Shown here piece by piece: positions 17,664 through 25,973 of a DNA stretch of 64,000 bases (its first letter is position 1; each line of letters begins with the position of its first letter). The stretch is taken from assembly GCA_938015805.1 (NCBI GenBank), contig CALLXF010000002.1, forward strand, positions 1 through 64,000, in the 5' to 3' direction. Origin of the DNA: an uncultured Saprospiraceae bacterium. Its GTDB lineage: Bacteria; Bacteroidota; Bacteroidia; Chitinophagales; Saprospiraceae. The translations under genes and the position numbers were made by a program. Below the pieces are notes generated by a model that saw only the letters and a program-made list of their open reading frames with translations, was not told the DNA's origin and made no database searches.

Positions 17664-17671
17664 AATGCAAC

Positions 17672-17679
17672 CAAATTTA
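17672..17679 (-). promoter_or_regulatory. -7 promoter element TAAATTTG
   Basis: Exact TAnnTTTG on the minus strand, 8 nt before the ATG of the MBL lipoprotein; implies a very short leader. Confidence 0.4.
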
Positions 17680-17983
17680 TAATGCCAAACAATTTTATAT
17701 CGAGTGTCTTATTTAACAAAGTGAAGATATCTTTTGAACTTTGGTATTCTGCCTAATTAATTTCACACATAATTCGAAAAGATTTTAATATTCTGAATCG
17801 GCATTTTTATCACAAGTTTTTAAGTATATTTTTTAAATCATTTTTACAAAATTGTCTGCAACCATTTGACTATTTTGCTTGAATTAAATTCCCAATTTCA
17901 TTTTAAAATCATTGGCTTTTATTTAATCTAACTGGCAGCTCTCAAAAATAGAATTTTGATACTTTATAGGCTCGAACAAATAA
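17680..17983. other. AT-rich intergenic stretch, no gene seen
   Basis: About 300 nt upstream of the MBL lipoprotein and downstream of the pnp terminator. No coding potential, tRNA or strong hairpin recognised. Confidence 0.5.
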
Positions 17984-18018
17984 AAAAAGGTAGCAACTTT
18001 TACAGCTACTACCTTTTT
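17984..18018 (-). terminator. Intrinsic terminator of pnp
   Basis: AAAAAGGTAG (17984-17993) pairs with CTACCTTTTT (18009-18018); on the minus strand the stem is followed by a T run. It lies 25 nt past the pnp stop. Confidence 0.8.
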
Positions 18019-18042
18019 ACAAAATCGTATATCACATTCGAC

Positions 18043-20169
18043 TTAAGTCTTTTCTAAAAGAACTTTTCTCGACAACTTCATTTTTCCAGATCTTGCGTCG
18101 ATACCGATGATCTTTACCTGTAACTCGTCACCTACACTTAACACATCTTCTACATTTTCTACTCTCGTGTGAGCAATCTCTGAAACGTGTAATAAACCAC
18201 TCTTTCCTTTAAAATCTACGAAAGCTCCGTAAGGCATAATCGATGCTACCCTTGCATCATAGATATCTCCTACTGATGGTTCAAAACAGATATCATTAAT
18301 TCTAGCTCTTGCTGCTGCTAAAGAATCGGCATCATTACTAGAAATATGCACATGTCCTTTTCCGTCTAGTTCTTCTATCGTAATCGTTGCTCCGGTCACT
18401 TCTTGGATCTCTTGGATTATTTTTCCTCCAGGTCCGATCACAGCTCCGATGTAACTCTTATCTATCAAAATTTTCTCCATTCTAGGAGCATGCGGTTTTA
18501 ACTCTTCTCTAGGAGCTGACATCGTTTTATTCATCTCTCCTAAGATATGTAGTCTTCCTGCTTTTGCTTGCTCGAGTGCTTTTTCTAGCGTACTATATGG
18601 TAACCCGTCTATCTTAATATCCATCTGACAAGCACAGATTCCTTTTTCTGTTCCTGTCACTTTAAAATCCATATCTCCTAAAGCATCCTCATCTCCAAGG
18701 ATATCAGAAAGTACTGCGATGTTATCACCTTCAGCGATCATACCCATAGCGATTCCAGATACCTGAGCTTTAGTTTTAAGGCCTGCATCCATCAGGGCCA
18801 TAGATCCAGCACAAACTGTTGCCATAGAAGAAGAACCATTAGATTCTAGTATATCGGAAACGATTCTGATCGTATAAGGACTATCTTCTGGTAATACTTG
18901 TTTTAGTGATCTCGCTGCTAGATTTGCATGACCTACCTCTCTTCTTCCTGGCCCTCTCATCGGCTTGATTTCTCCTACAGATAATGCAGGGAAATTATAA
19001 TGCAATATAAATTTCTCATAGTAATGATCCATGGCAGTATCGATCATTTGCTGATCCATTTTAGATCCTAGCGTAAGCGAAGTTAATGCCTGAGTTTCTC
19101 CTCTTGTAAATATAGCAGATCCATGTGTAGAAGGTAGATAATCTACTTCCGTCCAGATATGTCTTACTTCATCTAATTTTCTTCCATCTAATCTAACTTT
19201 CTCCTCTACCACCATGGTACGGATTACATCTTTCTTTAATTTCTCAAAACACTTAGAAGCCATATCTCCATGCTCCGCCATCCACTCTTCTCCCTGAGAT
19301 TCTAATAAAGATTCTTTCATAGCTGTTTTGATCTCAGAAAACTGTTCCTTACGGATATGCTTTTCTAAAGCTCCTTTAGCAACGCCATAAATCTTATCTT
19401 TTGTAAGTCCGCTCACTAGTGCTTTTACATCTGCGTCTAACACTGGAGATATAAATTCTCTTTTGTTCAAAGCCTTATCTCCTACTTTCTGTGCTAGATC
19501 TAGTTGCGCTTTACATTGTACTTTTATAGCCTCGTGACCTACTTTGATCGCATCGATTAAATCTTTCTCATCGATTTCTTTTCCTTCTCCCTCTACCATC
19601 ATTACATTTTCTTCTGTTGCAGCGATGATTATGTCTAATTCGGCTTCCGCCAATAAGTCTTTCTTAGGATTAACGATATATTCTCCATTATGCTTTATGA
19701 CTCTAACCTCAGATAGTGGACCGTTCCATGGAATATCAGAGATCGCTAATGCTGTAGATGCCGCTAGAGCAACATATGCATCTGGAGTTAAATCTTCTTG
19801 TGCAGAAATCAAGTTTATAATTACCTGCGTATCCATCATGTAACCATCAGGAAAAAGCGGTCTGATCGCTCTATCTACTAATCTAGATGTAAGGATCTCA
19901 TAATCAGATAATCTAGCTTCTCTTTTAAAGAAGTTACCAGGAATACGTCCTGCTGCAGCAAATTTTTCTTGATAATCTACTGAAAGTGGAAAAAATGGCT
20001 GGCCTTCTCTAGCTTCTTTTGCAGAAACTACAGATGCGAAGATCATCATTTTCCCTACTTTAACTACACATGATCCGTGAGCCTGAGCAGCTAGTTTTCC
20101 CGTTTCAATAGTTACTTCTGTACCATCAGGCAGGTTAAATGCCGTGGTAATTGGAGTTTGTTTACCCAT
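18043..20169 (-). CDS. pnp: Polyribonucleotide nucleotidyltransferase (PNPase)
   Basis: Phosphorolytic 3'-5' exoribonuclease of RNA turnover; 708 residues, a full-length enzyme. Two RNase PH-like domains (about 10-230 and 330-560) are followed by a KH domain (GAVIGPGGKIIQEI) and an S1 domain (VGDIYDARVASIMPYGAFVDF). The catalytic-core segments FFPLSVDYQEKF, GRIPGNFFKREAR and MRGPGRREVGHANLA are present. It sits downstream of rpsO in the classical order, but a terminator at 20294-20312 separates them, so pnp probably has its own promoter. A GGCGGAAGCC motif lies at 19642-19651. Confidence 0.98.
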   Translation of the reverse strand: MGKQTPITTAFNLPDGTEVTIETGKLAAQAHGSCVVKVGKMMIFASVVSAKEAREGQPFFPLSVDYQEKFAAAGRIPGNFFKREARLSDYEILTSRLVDRAIRPLFPDGYMMDTQVIINLISAQEDLTPDAYVALAASTALAISDIPWNGPLSEVRVIKHNGEYIVNPKKDLLAEAELDIIIAATEENVMMVEGEGKEIDEKDLIDAIKVGHEAIKVQCKAQLDLAQKVGDKALNKREFISPVLDADVKALVSGLTKDKIYGVAKGALEKHIRKEQFSEIKTAMKESLLESQGEEWMAEHGDMASKCFEKLKKDVIRTMVVEEKVRLDGRKLDEVRHIWTEVDYLPSTHGSAIFTRGETQALTSLTLGSKMDQQMIDTAMDHYYEKFILHYNFPALSVGEIKPMRGPGRREVGHANLAARSLKQVLPEDSPYTIRIVSDILESNGSSSMATVCAGSMALMDAGLKTKAQVSGIAMGMIAEGDNIAVLSDILGDEDALGDMDFKVTGTEKGICACQMDIKIDGLPYSTLEKALEQAKAGRLHILGEMNKTMSAPREELKPHAPRMEKILIDKSYIGAVIGPGGKIIQEIQEVTGATITIEELDGKGHVHISSNDADSLAAARARINDICFEPSVGDIYDARVASIMPYGAFVDFKGKSGLLHVSEIAHTRVENVEDVLSVGDELQVKIIGIDARSGKMKLSRKVLLEKT
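19642..19651 (-). repeat. Iterated GGCGGAAGCC motif
   Basis: GGCGGAAGCC on the minus strand preceded by ATT, within pnp, where it reads Leu-Ala-Glu-Ala. Confidence 0.6.
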
Positions 20170-20293
20170 ATTTTATTCTACGTGTTGCGGACAGGCTTAT
20201 GAATAAGCACAACTTCAGGTAGCTAAAGTATGCGTCGATTTAAAAAATCGTATTAAAATATTACTTGTGACTAGACTGCCCAATAAATAAATA

Positions 20294-20312
20294 GTGCCTC
20301 CAAATGAGGCAC
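20294..20312 (-). terminator. Terminator downstream of rpsO
   Basis: GTGCCTC/GAGGCAC stem with loop ATTTG, followed on the minus strand by TATTTATTTATT; 13 nt past the rpsO stop. Confidence 0.7.
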
Positions 20313-20325
20313 CTTTCTAATATAA

Positions 20326-20601
20326 TTACTTTCTAATATTCAACTTCTCGATCAAGTCTCTATACTTCTGTATATCATTAGCAGCAAGATACTTGAGGAA
20401 TCTTTTTCTCTTACCTACGAGGGATAAAAGCGATCGACGACATGCGTGATCTTTCTTATTTGCTTCTAGGTGCTTAGATAGCTCCTGAATTCTAAATGTA
20501 AATAAAGCAACTTGACCTTCTACAGATCCTGTGTTAGTTGCACTACCTCCGTGTTCTGCGAAGATTTCTGCTTTTTTTTCTTTTGTCAGATAAACTGCCA
20601 T
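20326..20601 (-). CDS. rpsO: Ribosomal protein uS15
   Basis: 91 residues, close to the normal 89. It binds 16S rRNA in the small-subunit platform. The family sequence is recognisable throughout: AEIFAEHGGSATNTGSVEGQ, QELSKHLEANKKDHACRRSL and VGKRKRFLKYL. An exact -7 element (20652-20659) lies about 50 nt upstream, and a terminator follows, so it looks like a single-gene transcript. The ~45-nt leader could carry S15 autoregulation, but no pseudoknot was identified. Confidence 0.98.
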   Translation of the reverse strand: MAVYLTKEKKAEIFAEHGGSATNTGSVEGQVALFTFRIQELSKHLEANKKDHACRRSLLSLVGKRKRFLKYLAANDIQKYRDLIEKLNIRK

Positions 20602-20651
20602 AATTTTTAATTTTTACCAAAAGGGATTAATGAATACAATTTTAGCGGCTG

Positions 20652-20659
20652 CAAAGTTA
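20652..20659 (-). promoter_or_regulatory. -7 promoter element TAACTTTG of rpsO
   Basis: Exact TAnnTTTG followed by CAGCC on the minus strand, the same context as the rpmI promoter. Confidence 0.6.
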
Positions 20660-20770
20660 CGCTTTATATTTTAATTATGGGCTATTCTCATATAGTTATT
20701 AGAGGACTAAAAAGATGCTTTTTTTTGATTACTGATTACACTACTCACTACTGCTATTCCTTAAACAACG

Positions 20771-21535
20771 CTAGATCATTTTTGCCTCATTCCACAAAGC
20801 ATCCATTTCCCCTAGAGTCATATCCATCATGTCTTTAGGTGCATTTTTTTCTATATACTCAAAACGCCTCTTAAACTTCTGATTTACCTTTTCTAATGCC
20901 GTTTCTGGATCTATTTTTAAAAACCTCGCATAGTTAATCAGAGAAAACATTACGTCTCCAAACTCGTCTTCTATCCTTCCCTTATCTTTTTCCTCATGTA
21001 TCGCTTTTTTTAGCTCTATCAATTCTTCTTCTACTTTTTCCCATACTTGATCTTTGTTTTCCCACTCAAAACCGACTTGCTTTGTTTTTTCTTGCATTCT
21101 GTAGGCTTTTACCATAGCCGGTAAAGATTGAGGGACACCTCCTAAAACTGTTTTCTTTCCTTTCCCTTCTTTTAATTTGATCTGCTCCCAGTTTTGTTTA
21201 ACTTCCTCCTCGGAGTTTACGGTAACATCGCCATAGATATGCGGATGTCTATTGATGAGTTTTTCACAAATCTTATGTAATGCAGAGTCTATTGTAAAAG
21301 CATTGGTCTCCGAACCCATTTTTGCATAAAACACCATATGCAACATCAGGTCTCCGATCTCTTCCTCTATCCCTTTATGATCATTATTTAAAATCGCATC
21401 TGCTAGTTCGTACGTTTCCTCTATCGTAAGTATTCTTAATGATTGGAAGGTTTGTTTTTTATCCCATGGACATTTTTCACGCAAATCATCCATGATATCC
21501 AACAATCTTTTAAACGCTTCTAGTCTCTTATCCAT
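20771..21535 (-). CDS. mazG: Nucleoside triphosphate pyrophosphohydrolase MazG
   Basis: Hydrolyses (d)NTPs to monophosphate and PPi, a housecleaning enzyme. The 254 residues contain two MazG domains. The first has CPWDKKQTFQSLRILTIEET with EEIGDLMLHMVF (EExxD metal site); the second has EEELIELKKAI with EDEFGDVMFSLINYA. Full-length and intact. It is divergent from the small membrane gene at 21603, and the two share a compact promoter region with overlapping -7 elements. Confidence 0.96.
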   Translation of the reverse strand: MDKRLEAFKRLLDIMDDLREKCPWDKKQTFQSLRILTIEETYELADAILNNDHKGIEEEIGDLMLHMVFYAKMGSETNAFTIDSALHKICEKLINRHPHIYGDVTVNSEEEVKQNWEQIKLKEGKGKKTVLGGVPQSLPAMVKAYRMQEKTKQVGFEWENKDQVWEKVEEELIELKKAIHEEKDKGRIEDEFGDVMFSLINYARFLKIDPETALEKVNQKFKRRFEYIEKNAPKDMMDMTLGEMDALWNEAKMI

Positions 21536-21559
21536 CTAGTTTTATTATCCGTATAATCA

Positions 21560-21567
21560 CAAACTTA
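21560..21567 (-). promoter_or_regulatory. -7 promoter element TAAGTTTG of mazG
   Basis: Exact TAnnTTTG on the minus strand, 24 nt before the mazG start and only 7 nt from the divergent element at 21575-21582. Confidence 0.5.
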
Positions 21568-21574
21568 AATGTAT

Positions 21575-21582
21575 TACTTTTG
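21575..21582 (+). promoter_or_regulatory. -7 promoter element TACTTTTG of the small membrane gene
   Basis: Exact TAnnTTTG on the plus strand, 20 nt before the ATG at 21603. Confidence 0.5.
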
Positions 21583-21602
21583 TTTATCTATAAAATCAGA
21601 AT

Positions 21603-21818
21603 ATGAATCAGTTTGTTTCCATGTTTATTATCATTTTCGGAGTGTTTATCATCAGCTTTATACTGATAAACATTAGACATATCGTTACTGGAAACGAATT
21701 TAGGGGAACCTGTGCGACTAACAATCCTATGCTTAAGGATGAGATAGGCGAATGTAGTCTATGTGGCAAAAAACCAGATGAAGAGTGCCAGATGCCTGAT
21801 GTGGATAAATCTAAATAG
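21603..21818 (+). CDS. Small Cys-rich single-pass membrane protein
   Basis: 71 residues. One membrane segment (about 5-24) is followed by a short soluble tail with four Cys: GTCATNNPM and ECSLCGKKPDEEC, giving a C-x15-C-x2-C-x6-C spacing. This could bind a metal or Fe-S cluster. The architecture (one TM, then a compact Cys tail) recalls NqrM, an NQR maturation factor, but the match is only in layout and no nqr genes are nearby. It has its own -7 element. Function unknown. Confidence 0.7.
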   Translation: MNQFVSMFIIIFGVFIISFILINIRHIVTGNEFRGTCATNNPMLKDEIGECSLCGKKPDEECQMPDVDKSK

Positions 21819-21822
21819 GCTA

Positions 21823-21900
21823 TTACTTCTTAAATTCCGATACGGTAGAGAAACCTATAGACAATACGACAAAGAAAGAAACAACAACAAGAATTAACAT
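21823..21900 (-). CDS. Possible 25-residue membrane peptide
   Basis: ATG at 21900 to TAA at 21823 encodes a peptide of the form MLILVVVSFFVVLSIGFSTV plus EFKK: one hydrophobic helix with a charged tail. It is convergent with the 71-residue gene, 4 nt after its stop. Composition suggests a real small membrane protein, but there is no homology evidence. Confidence 0.3.
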   Translation of the reverse strand: MLILVVVSFFVVLSIGFSTVSEFKK

Positions 21901-22042
21901 AAGTAGGGTTTAAAGCGGGTAAAAATATCCTAAAACCAACAAATAATACTAATTCTCCGATTTATTTAAAACATAATTTTAATTTTCATATAACCCTTTT
22001 GTAGCAATGAGTATCTTGCTACTCTAATTTAATTTAATACCG

Positions 22043-22141
22043 TTGAAAAAAACGAAATGGAATAGTATGTATACCTGGATCATCGTGGCTAATGTCATGT
22101 ATATCCTTCTATTTTATTTTCTTACCGCAAAATATTTATAA
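22043..22141 (+). CDS. Possible 32-residue membrane peptide upstream of symporter
   Basis: TTG start at 22043, or ATG at 22067, to TAA ending 22141. Residues KKTKWNS precede a single hydrophobic helix (WIIVANVMYILLFYFLTAKY). The stop is 3 nt before the TTG start of the symporter, so translation could be coupled. It may be a small accessory subunit or a leader peptide. Confidence 0.4.
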   Translation: MKKTKWNSMYTWIIVANVMYILLFYFLTAKYL

Positions 22142-22144
22142 GAA

Positions 22145-23839
22145 TTGAGTAATGTCGACTGGGCAGTAATGGCGATCACGATGATCTCGGTCATCGGATA
22201 TGGTATCTGGAAAACTTCTGGAAGCAAGGATATGAACTCGTACTTGCTCGGAGGCAATGAAGCTAAATGGTGGACAGTAGGACTATCCGTTATGGCTACG
22301 CAGGCGAGTGCTATAACTTTTTTATCTACACCTGGGCAGGCGTATTATGACGGTATGGAATTTATACAATTTTATTTTACCCTACCGATTGCCCTAATCA
22401 TTATATGTGTAACATTTATCCCGATTTATTACAAGTTAAAAGTCTACACAGCATATGAGTTTTTAGAAAATCGTTTTGATTATAAAACACGGGGACTCAC
22501 ATCTTTTTTATTCTTAATACAGAGAGGCTTAGCTACAGGAATTACCATTTATGCTCCAGCCATTATTCTCAGTGCAGTCATGGGATGGAATCTAAATCTT
22601 ACAACCATTTTTATCGGTTCGATTGCTATTATTTACACGGTTATCGGAGGTACTAAAGCGGTCCATGTCACTCACAAATTACAGATGTCTATTATCCTGA
22701 TCGGACTGTTTATCATCTTTGGGATCTTAATGCAGTATATCTCACATGAGTATTCCATAAAAGATATTTTTACGATTGCAGGAGCCTCAGACAAGCTGGA
22801 CATAATCGACACTAAATTTGACTGGGATGATAAATATAACATCTGGACTTGTCTCATCGCTGCTCCATTTTTATTCCTCTCATACTTCGGTACTGATCAA
22901 AGTCAAGTGCAAAGATATATTTCTGGGGCCTCCGTAGATCATAGTCGCAAAGGTCTCATCATGAATGCTTTTTTAAAATTGCCCCTGCAGTTTTTCATTC
23001 TGTTTTTAGGAGTGCTGGTATTTGTATTTTTCCAGTTTAATAAATCTCCTATCTTCTTTAATAGTAAAATAACGGATCAGGTAGAGGTATCGGCTTACGC
23101 CAATGAAGCAAATCTACTACAAACAAAATACGATCAAAACTATGAGTCTAAAAAGAAAGCTCAAGAACTATATGTAACCAGTTTTAAAAACGGAGATGCT
23201 CTGCAAATTAAATCCAATAAAGATGCTCTACAATCTTTACTTCAAGAAGAAAGAGACATAAGAACAGAATATAAAAGTATCATTACCAAAGTAGATGATC
23301 AAATAGAAACTAATGACAAGGATTATATTTTTATCAATTTTATACTTTCTTATTTACCTAAGGGACTCGTCGGACTATTATTTGCCATGATCTTTTTTGC
23401 TGCGATGTCTTCCACAGCTTCTGAGCTGAATGCTCTAGCCTCTACCACGACTGTAGATATTTATAAAAGAATAATTATGCCTAACGGCAGCGAAAAGCAC
23501 TACCTACTTATGGGTAAAGTATGGACATTATTCTGGGGACTCGTGGCGATCTTATTTGCTTCTATCGGCACCCTATTCGAAAACCTTATCCAATTTGTAA
23601 ATATAGTCGGTTCCATTTTTTACGGACCGATACTCGGAATATTTTTAGTGGCTTTTTATTTTAAAAAGATACAAGGAACTACAGTTTTTGTATCTGCATT
23701 ACTTATCCAAGGGTTGATCTTTTATTTATTCTATATCGACATATTTAGCTTCTTGTGGCTTAATCTCGTAGGTGGATTAGGAGTAATTCTACTCTCATTG
23801 CTTTTAAAACCATTTTTAAACTTTACCGTTAAATCGTAA
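22145..23839 (+). CDS. Sodium:solute symporter (SSS family)
   Basis: 564 residues with about 13 membrane segments. The family core is clear: YLLGGNEAKWWTVGLSVMATQ (24-50 region), the substrate/Na segment around FLSTPGQAYYDG, YFGTDQSQVQRYISG (247-261), and the Na2-site helix MSSTASELNALASTTTVDIY (421-440). An unusual charged, coiled-coil-like insertion of about 95 residues (300-395) separates two membrane helices. The likely substrate is a sugar or related organic solute. The start is TTG at 22145. A GGCGTAAGCC variant of the iterated motif lies at 23092-23101. Confidence 0.93.
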   Translation: MSNVDWAVMAITMISVIGYGIWKTSGSKDMNSYLLGGNEAKWWTVGLSVMATQASAITFLSTPGQAYYDGMEFIQFYFTLPIALIIICVTFIPIYYKLKVYTAYEFLENRFDYKTRGLTSFLFLIQRGLATGITIYAPAIILSAVMGWNLNLTTIFIGSIAIIYTVIGGTKAVHVTHKLQMSIILIGLFIIFGILMQYISHEYSIKDIFTIAGASDKLDIIDTKFDWDDKYNIWTCLIAAPFLFLSYFGTDQSQVQRYISGASVDHSRKGLIMNAFLKLPLQFFILFLGVLVFVFFQFNKSPIFFNSKITDQVEVSAYANEANLLQTKYDQNYESKKKAQELYVTSFKNGDALQIKSNKDALQSLLQEERDIRTEYKSIITKVDDQIETNDKDYIFINFILSYLPKGLVGLLFAMIFFAAMSSTASELNALASTTTVDIYKRIIMPNGSEKHYLLMGKVWTLFWGLVAILFASIGTLFENLIQFVNIVGSIFYGPILGIFLVAFYFKKIQGTTVFVSALLIQGLIFYLFYIDIFSFLWLNLVGGLGVILLSLLLKPFLNFTVKS

Positions 23840-23948
23840 AATCATACCGTTCGTTACTTTATAGCTGCAGTTAATATTAAACAAGGTCATATAGCTAACA
23901 ATTCTCATGATTTTGATTGAATTTTAAGGAAGCGATCAACTTCCAAAA

Positions 23949-24743
23949 ATGAATCAGCTACCCCTTAATTACAGTGTTATCATTGTAGATGACAATGTGG
24001 ACGTGTGTAAAAATCTGCAATCGTATATTGAAAAGAATCGATCAGATTATCATGTATTAAAAACGTGTAACTCTTTCCATTGTGCATTAGAGTCTGTAGA
24101 AGCGCTAGCTCCAGACTTAGTATTGCTTAATATAAATTTAGGGTCTAAATTTTCATTTGAACTTCTAAATGAGATAAAGCAAACCGCATTTGAACTGATT
24201 TTTATAACTGATATAAAAGAGCATGCGTTAACGGCTCTTAAATATAATGCCATAGATTATTTACTTAAGCCTATTTGCAATGAAGAACTAAATACAGCAT
24301 TAAACAAAGCAAAAGAAAAGATTTTTTCTAAAAAAGAGACCAAGGCTTATGATTCGATAAAATACGATCTAGTACGCTCTGAAAAAGGTCAAAACAAAAT
24401 TGTTATTCCTGAAGCAAATGGATATGAATTTGTTTATGTAAGCAATGTAATCAGATGCGAAGGCTGGTCTAAATACACGAAAGTCTTTTTACTAAATGGT
24501 AATCTAATCACTTCATCTTTTAATCTCGGACATTACAGAAAACTACTTGCAGGAGAACATTTTTTTCATTGTCATAAGTCACACCTTATTAATACAAAAC
24601 ACATACAGAGGTATATAAATTCTGGAACTGTTTATATGAGGGATGGCAGTATAATTCCAGTATCGAGAAGAAAGAAAGAGGAATTTGTAAATCACGTAAT
24701 CAAGAAGAATTTCTTTTTCACCAAAATGATAAACAAAGAATAA
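23949..24743 (+). CDS. LytTR response regulator with defective receiver
   Basis: 264 residues. Receiver domain (about 8-125) retains the acidic pocket (IIVDDN), the Thr (FITD) and Lys (LLKPI), but the phosphoacceptor position is Asn61 in LVLLNINLGS, where relatives have Asp. A LytTR DNA-binding domain follows (about 155-255: VIRCEGWSKYTKVF, FFHCHKSHLINTKHI). It is likely a phosphorylation-independent transcription factor. It lies 109 nt after the symporter and 72 nt before an outer-membrane protein gene that could be its target. No kinase is adjacent. Confidence 0.88.
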   Translation: MNQLPLNYSVIIVDDNVDVCKNLQSYIEKNRSDYHVLKTCNSFHCALESVEALAPDLVLLNINLGSKFSFELLNEIKQTAFELIFITDIKEHALTALKYNAIDYLLKPICNEELNTALNKAKEKIFSKKETKAYDSIKYDLVRSEKGQNKIVIPEANGYEFVYVSNVIRCEGWSKYTKVFLLNGNLITSSFNLGHYRKLLAGEHFFHCHKSHLINTKHIQRYINSGTVYMRDGSIIPVSRRKKEEFVNHVIKKNFFFTKMINKE

Positions 24744-24815
24744 TTATAGAAAAAAAGACTTTAAGGTCACATTATCATTTTTTAAAACAACTTATAATCA
24801 CCAGAAACAATTAAC

Positions 24816-25622
24816 ATGAAAAGCAAACTATTTATCCTGAGCGTAATGCTAATAGTATCATTCCAGCTAGTAGCTCAAAACAACATATCCAGTTTACAAT
24901 CAAAAGGAGCACTTAGTCTGGGCCTCCATCTCGGAGTCTCGCAGTCGGGTACTGATACCCATAGCTGGGGAAGGCATGGAGAAAGTATTTTTAGCCAAGC
25001 TCACCTTCTTATAGGATTAAATGTAAACTATCAATTATCATCTCATATAAACATTAGAGCAAACTGGTTTTATACTAATATATCAGGAGACGATAATAAG
25101 CTAGAAGGTCCCTGCAGCGATGTTAATGATAATGATGTTCCTGGATCTTGCCACATGCAAAGGGGATGGAAATTTGAATCTCCCTTAAACGAATTAGGCA
25201 TAGACCTGGAATGGCATATTTTAAAAAGAAGTAGAAAATCTTTAAGTTCCAGTAATGACAATTTTGAAATGGTACAAAGTGAAAGAGGAACTTTTGAAAA
25301 GAATATTTCTCCATACATCACAGCTGGCGTGGCACTCACATTTACAAATCCTACAATAAACTTTACGGAAGATAATTTTCCTCCAATGAGTTTACAGCAA
25401 AAAGACAAAGACGATTTTTCTTCTCCTTTTCTTCACTTTCCGATAGGAGCCGGAGTCAGATTTGACCTTAGTCATAATCTAAGTATGGATGTAGAAGCAA
25501 GAGGTGTTTTTCCCCAGACTGACTTACTAGACGGGATGAGTGCAGTAACAAATTTTGATGATGAAAGAAATAATGCCGATGCATATCACTTCTTAAGTCT
25601 CAGAATAAACTACCAATTATAG
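24816..25622 (+). CDS. Outer-membrane beta-barrel protein
   Basis: 268 residues with signal peptide (1-21, cleaving after QLVAQ). Alternating strands (LSLGLHLGVSQSG, HLLIGLNVNYQL, INIRANWFYTN, ISPYITAGVALTF, FPIGAGVRFDL, AYHFLSLRINYQL) point to an 8-stranded barrel of the OmpA/OprF-like small type, without an OmpA peptidoglycan-binding domain. The C-terminus ends on a strand with a terminal Leu. Function unknown. Confidence 0.75.
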   Translation: MKSKLFILSVMLIVSFQLVAQNNISSLQSKGALSLGLHLGVSQSGTDTHSWGRHGESIFSQAHLLIGLNVNYQLSSHINIRANWFYTNISGDDNKLEGPCSDVNDNDVPGSCHMQRGWKFESPLNELGIDLEWHILKRSRKSLSSSNDNFEMVQSERGTFEKNISPYITAGVALTFTNPTINFTEDNFPPMSLQQKDKDDFSSPFLHFPIGAGVRFDLSHNLSMDVEARGVFPQTDLLDGMSAVTNFDDERNNADAYHFLSLRINYQL

Positions 25623-25662
25623 GACAACCTCAATTTATAGAACAACCATAAAACCACTGATT

Positions 25663-25755
25663 ATGAAAATTACGACAATTATTATTACGACCTTTTTATT
25701 ATGCATTTTAAACTATCATGCTCTAAAAAACATGATGAGTAATGGAACAAAATAA
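25663..25755 (+). CDS. Possible 30-residue peptide
   Basis: ATG at 25663, TAA at 25755: a basic start MKITT followed by a hydrophobic run IIITTFLLCIL, then NYHALKNMMSNGTK. It looks like a tiny exported or membrane peptide, 40 nt after the barrel gene. A terminator follows at 25884. Could be chance. Confidence 0.25.
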   Translation: MKITTIIITTFLLCILNYHALKNMMSNGTK

Positions 25756-25883
25756 TTATAGATATACTGGTATTTTTCAAGGAGTGTTTTTATTCTTTCT
25801 TCAATAAAAACGGATTACAAAAGTGTACTCCTCCTCCTTTATTTAAGTTTAGTAAGTTAAGTTTACAAGGCAGTAAACAAAAG

Positions 25884-25912
25884 AAAGGGACGATCTTTTT
25901 GATCGTCCCTTT
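25884..25912. terminator. Bidirectional terminator
   Basis: AAAGGGACGATC (25884-25895) pairs with GATCGTCCCTTT (25901-25912), loop TTTTT, T-rich on both sides. It separates the convergent barrel and DUF2911 genes. Confidence 0.85.
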
Positions 25913-25973
25913 TACATTTTATTCACAGACTTTTTAAAGCCGGCTTATTTACAATCCATAAAAACAATAGTGT

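Noticed and set aside
22001-22022. GTAGCAA/TTGCTAC hairpin upstream of the symporter
   Set aside because: Seven-bp stem without clear T run; could be a leader element, but support is too weak.
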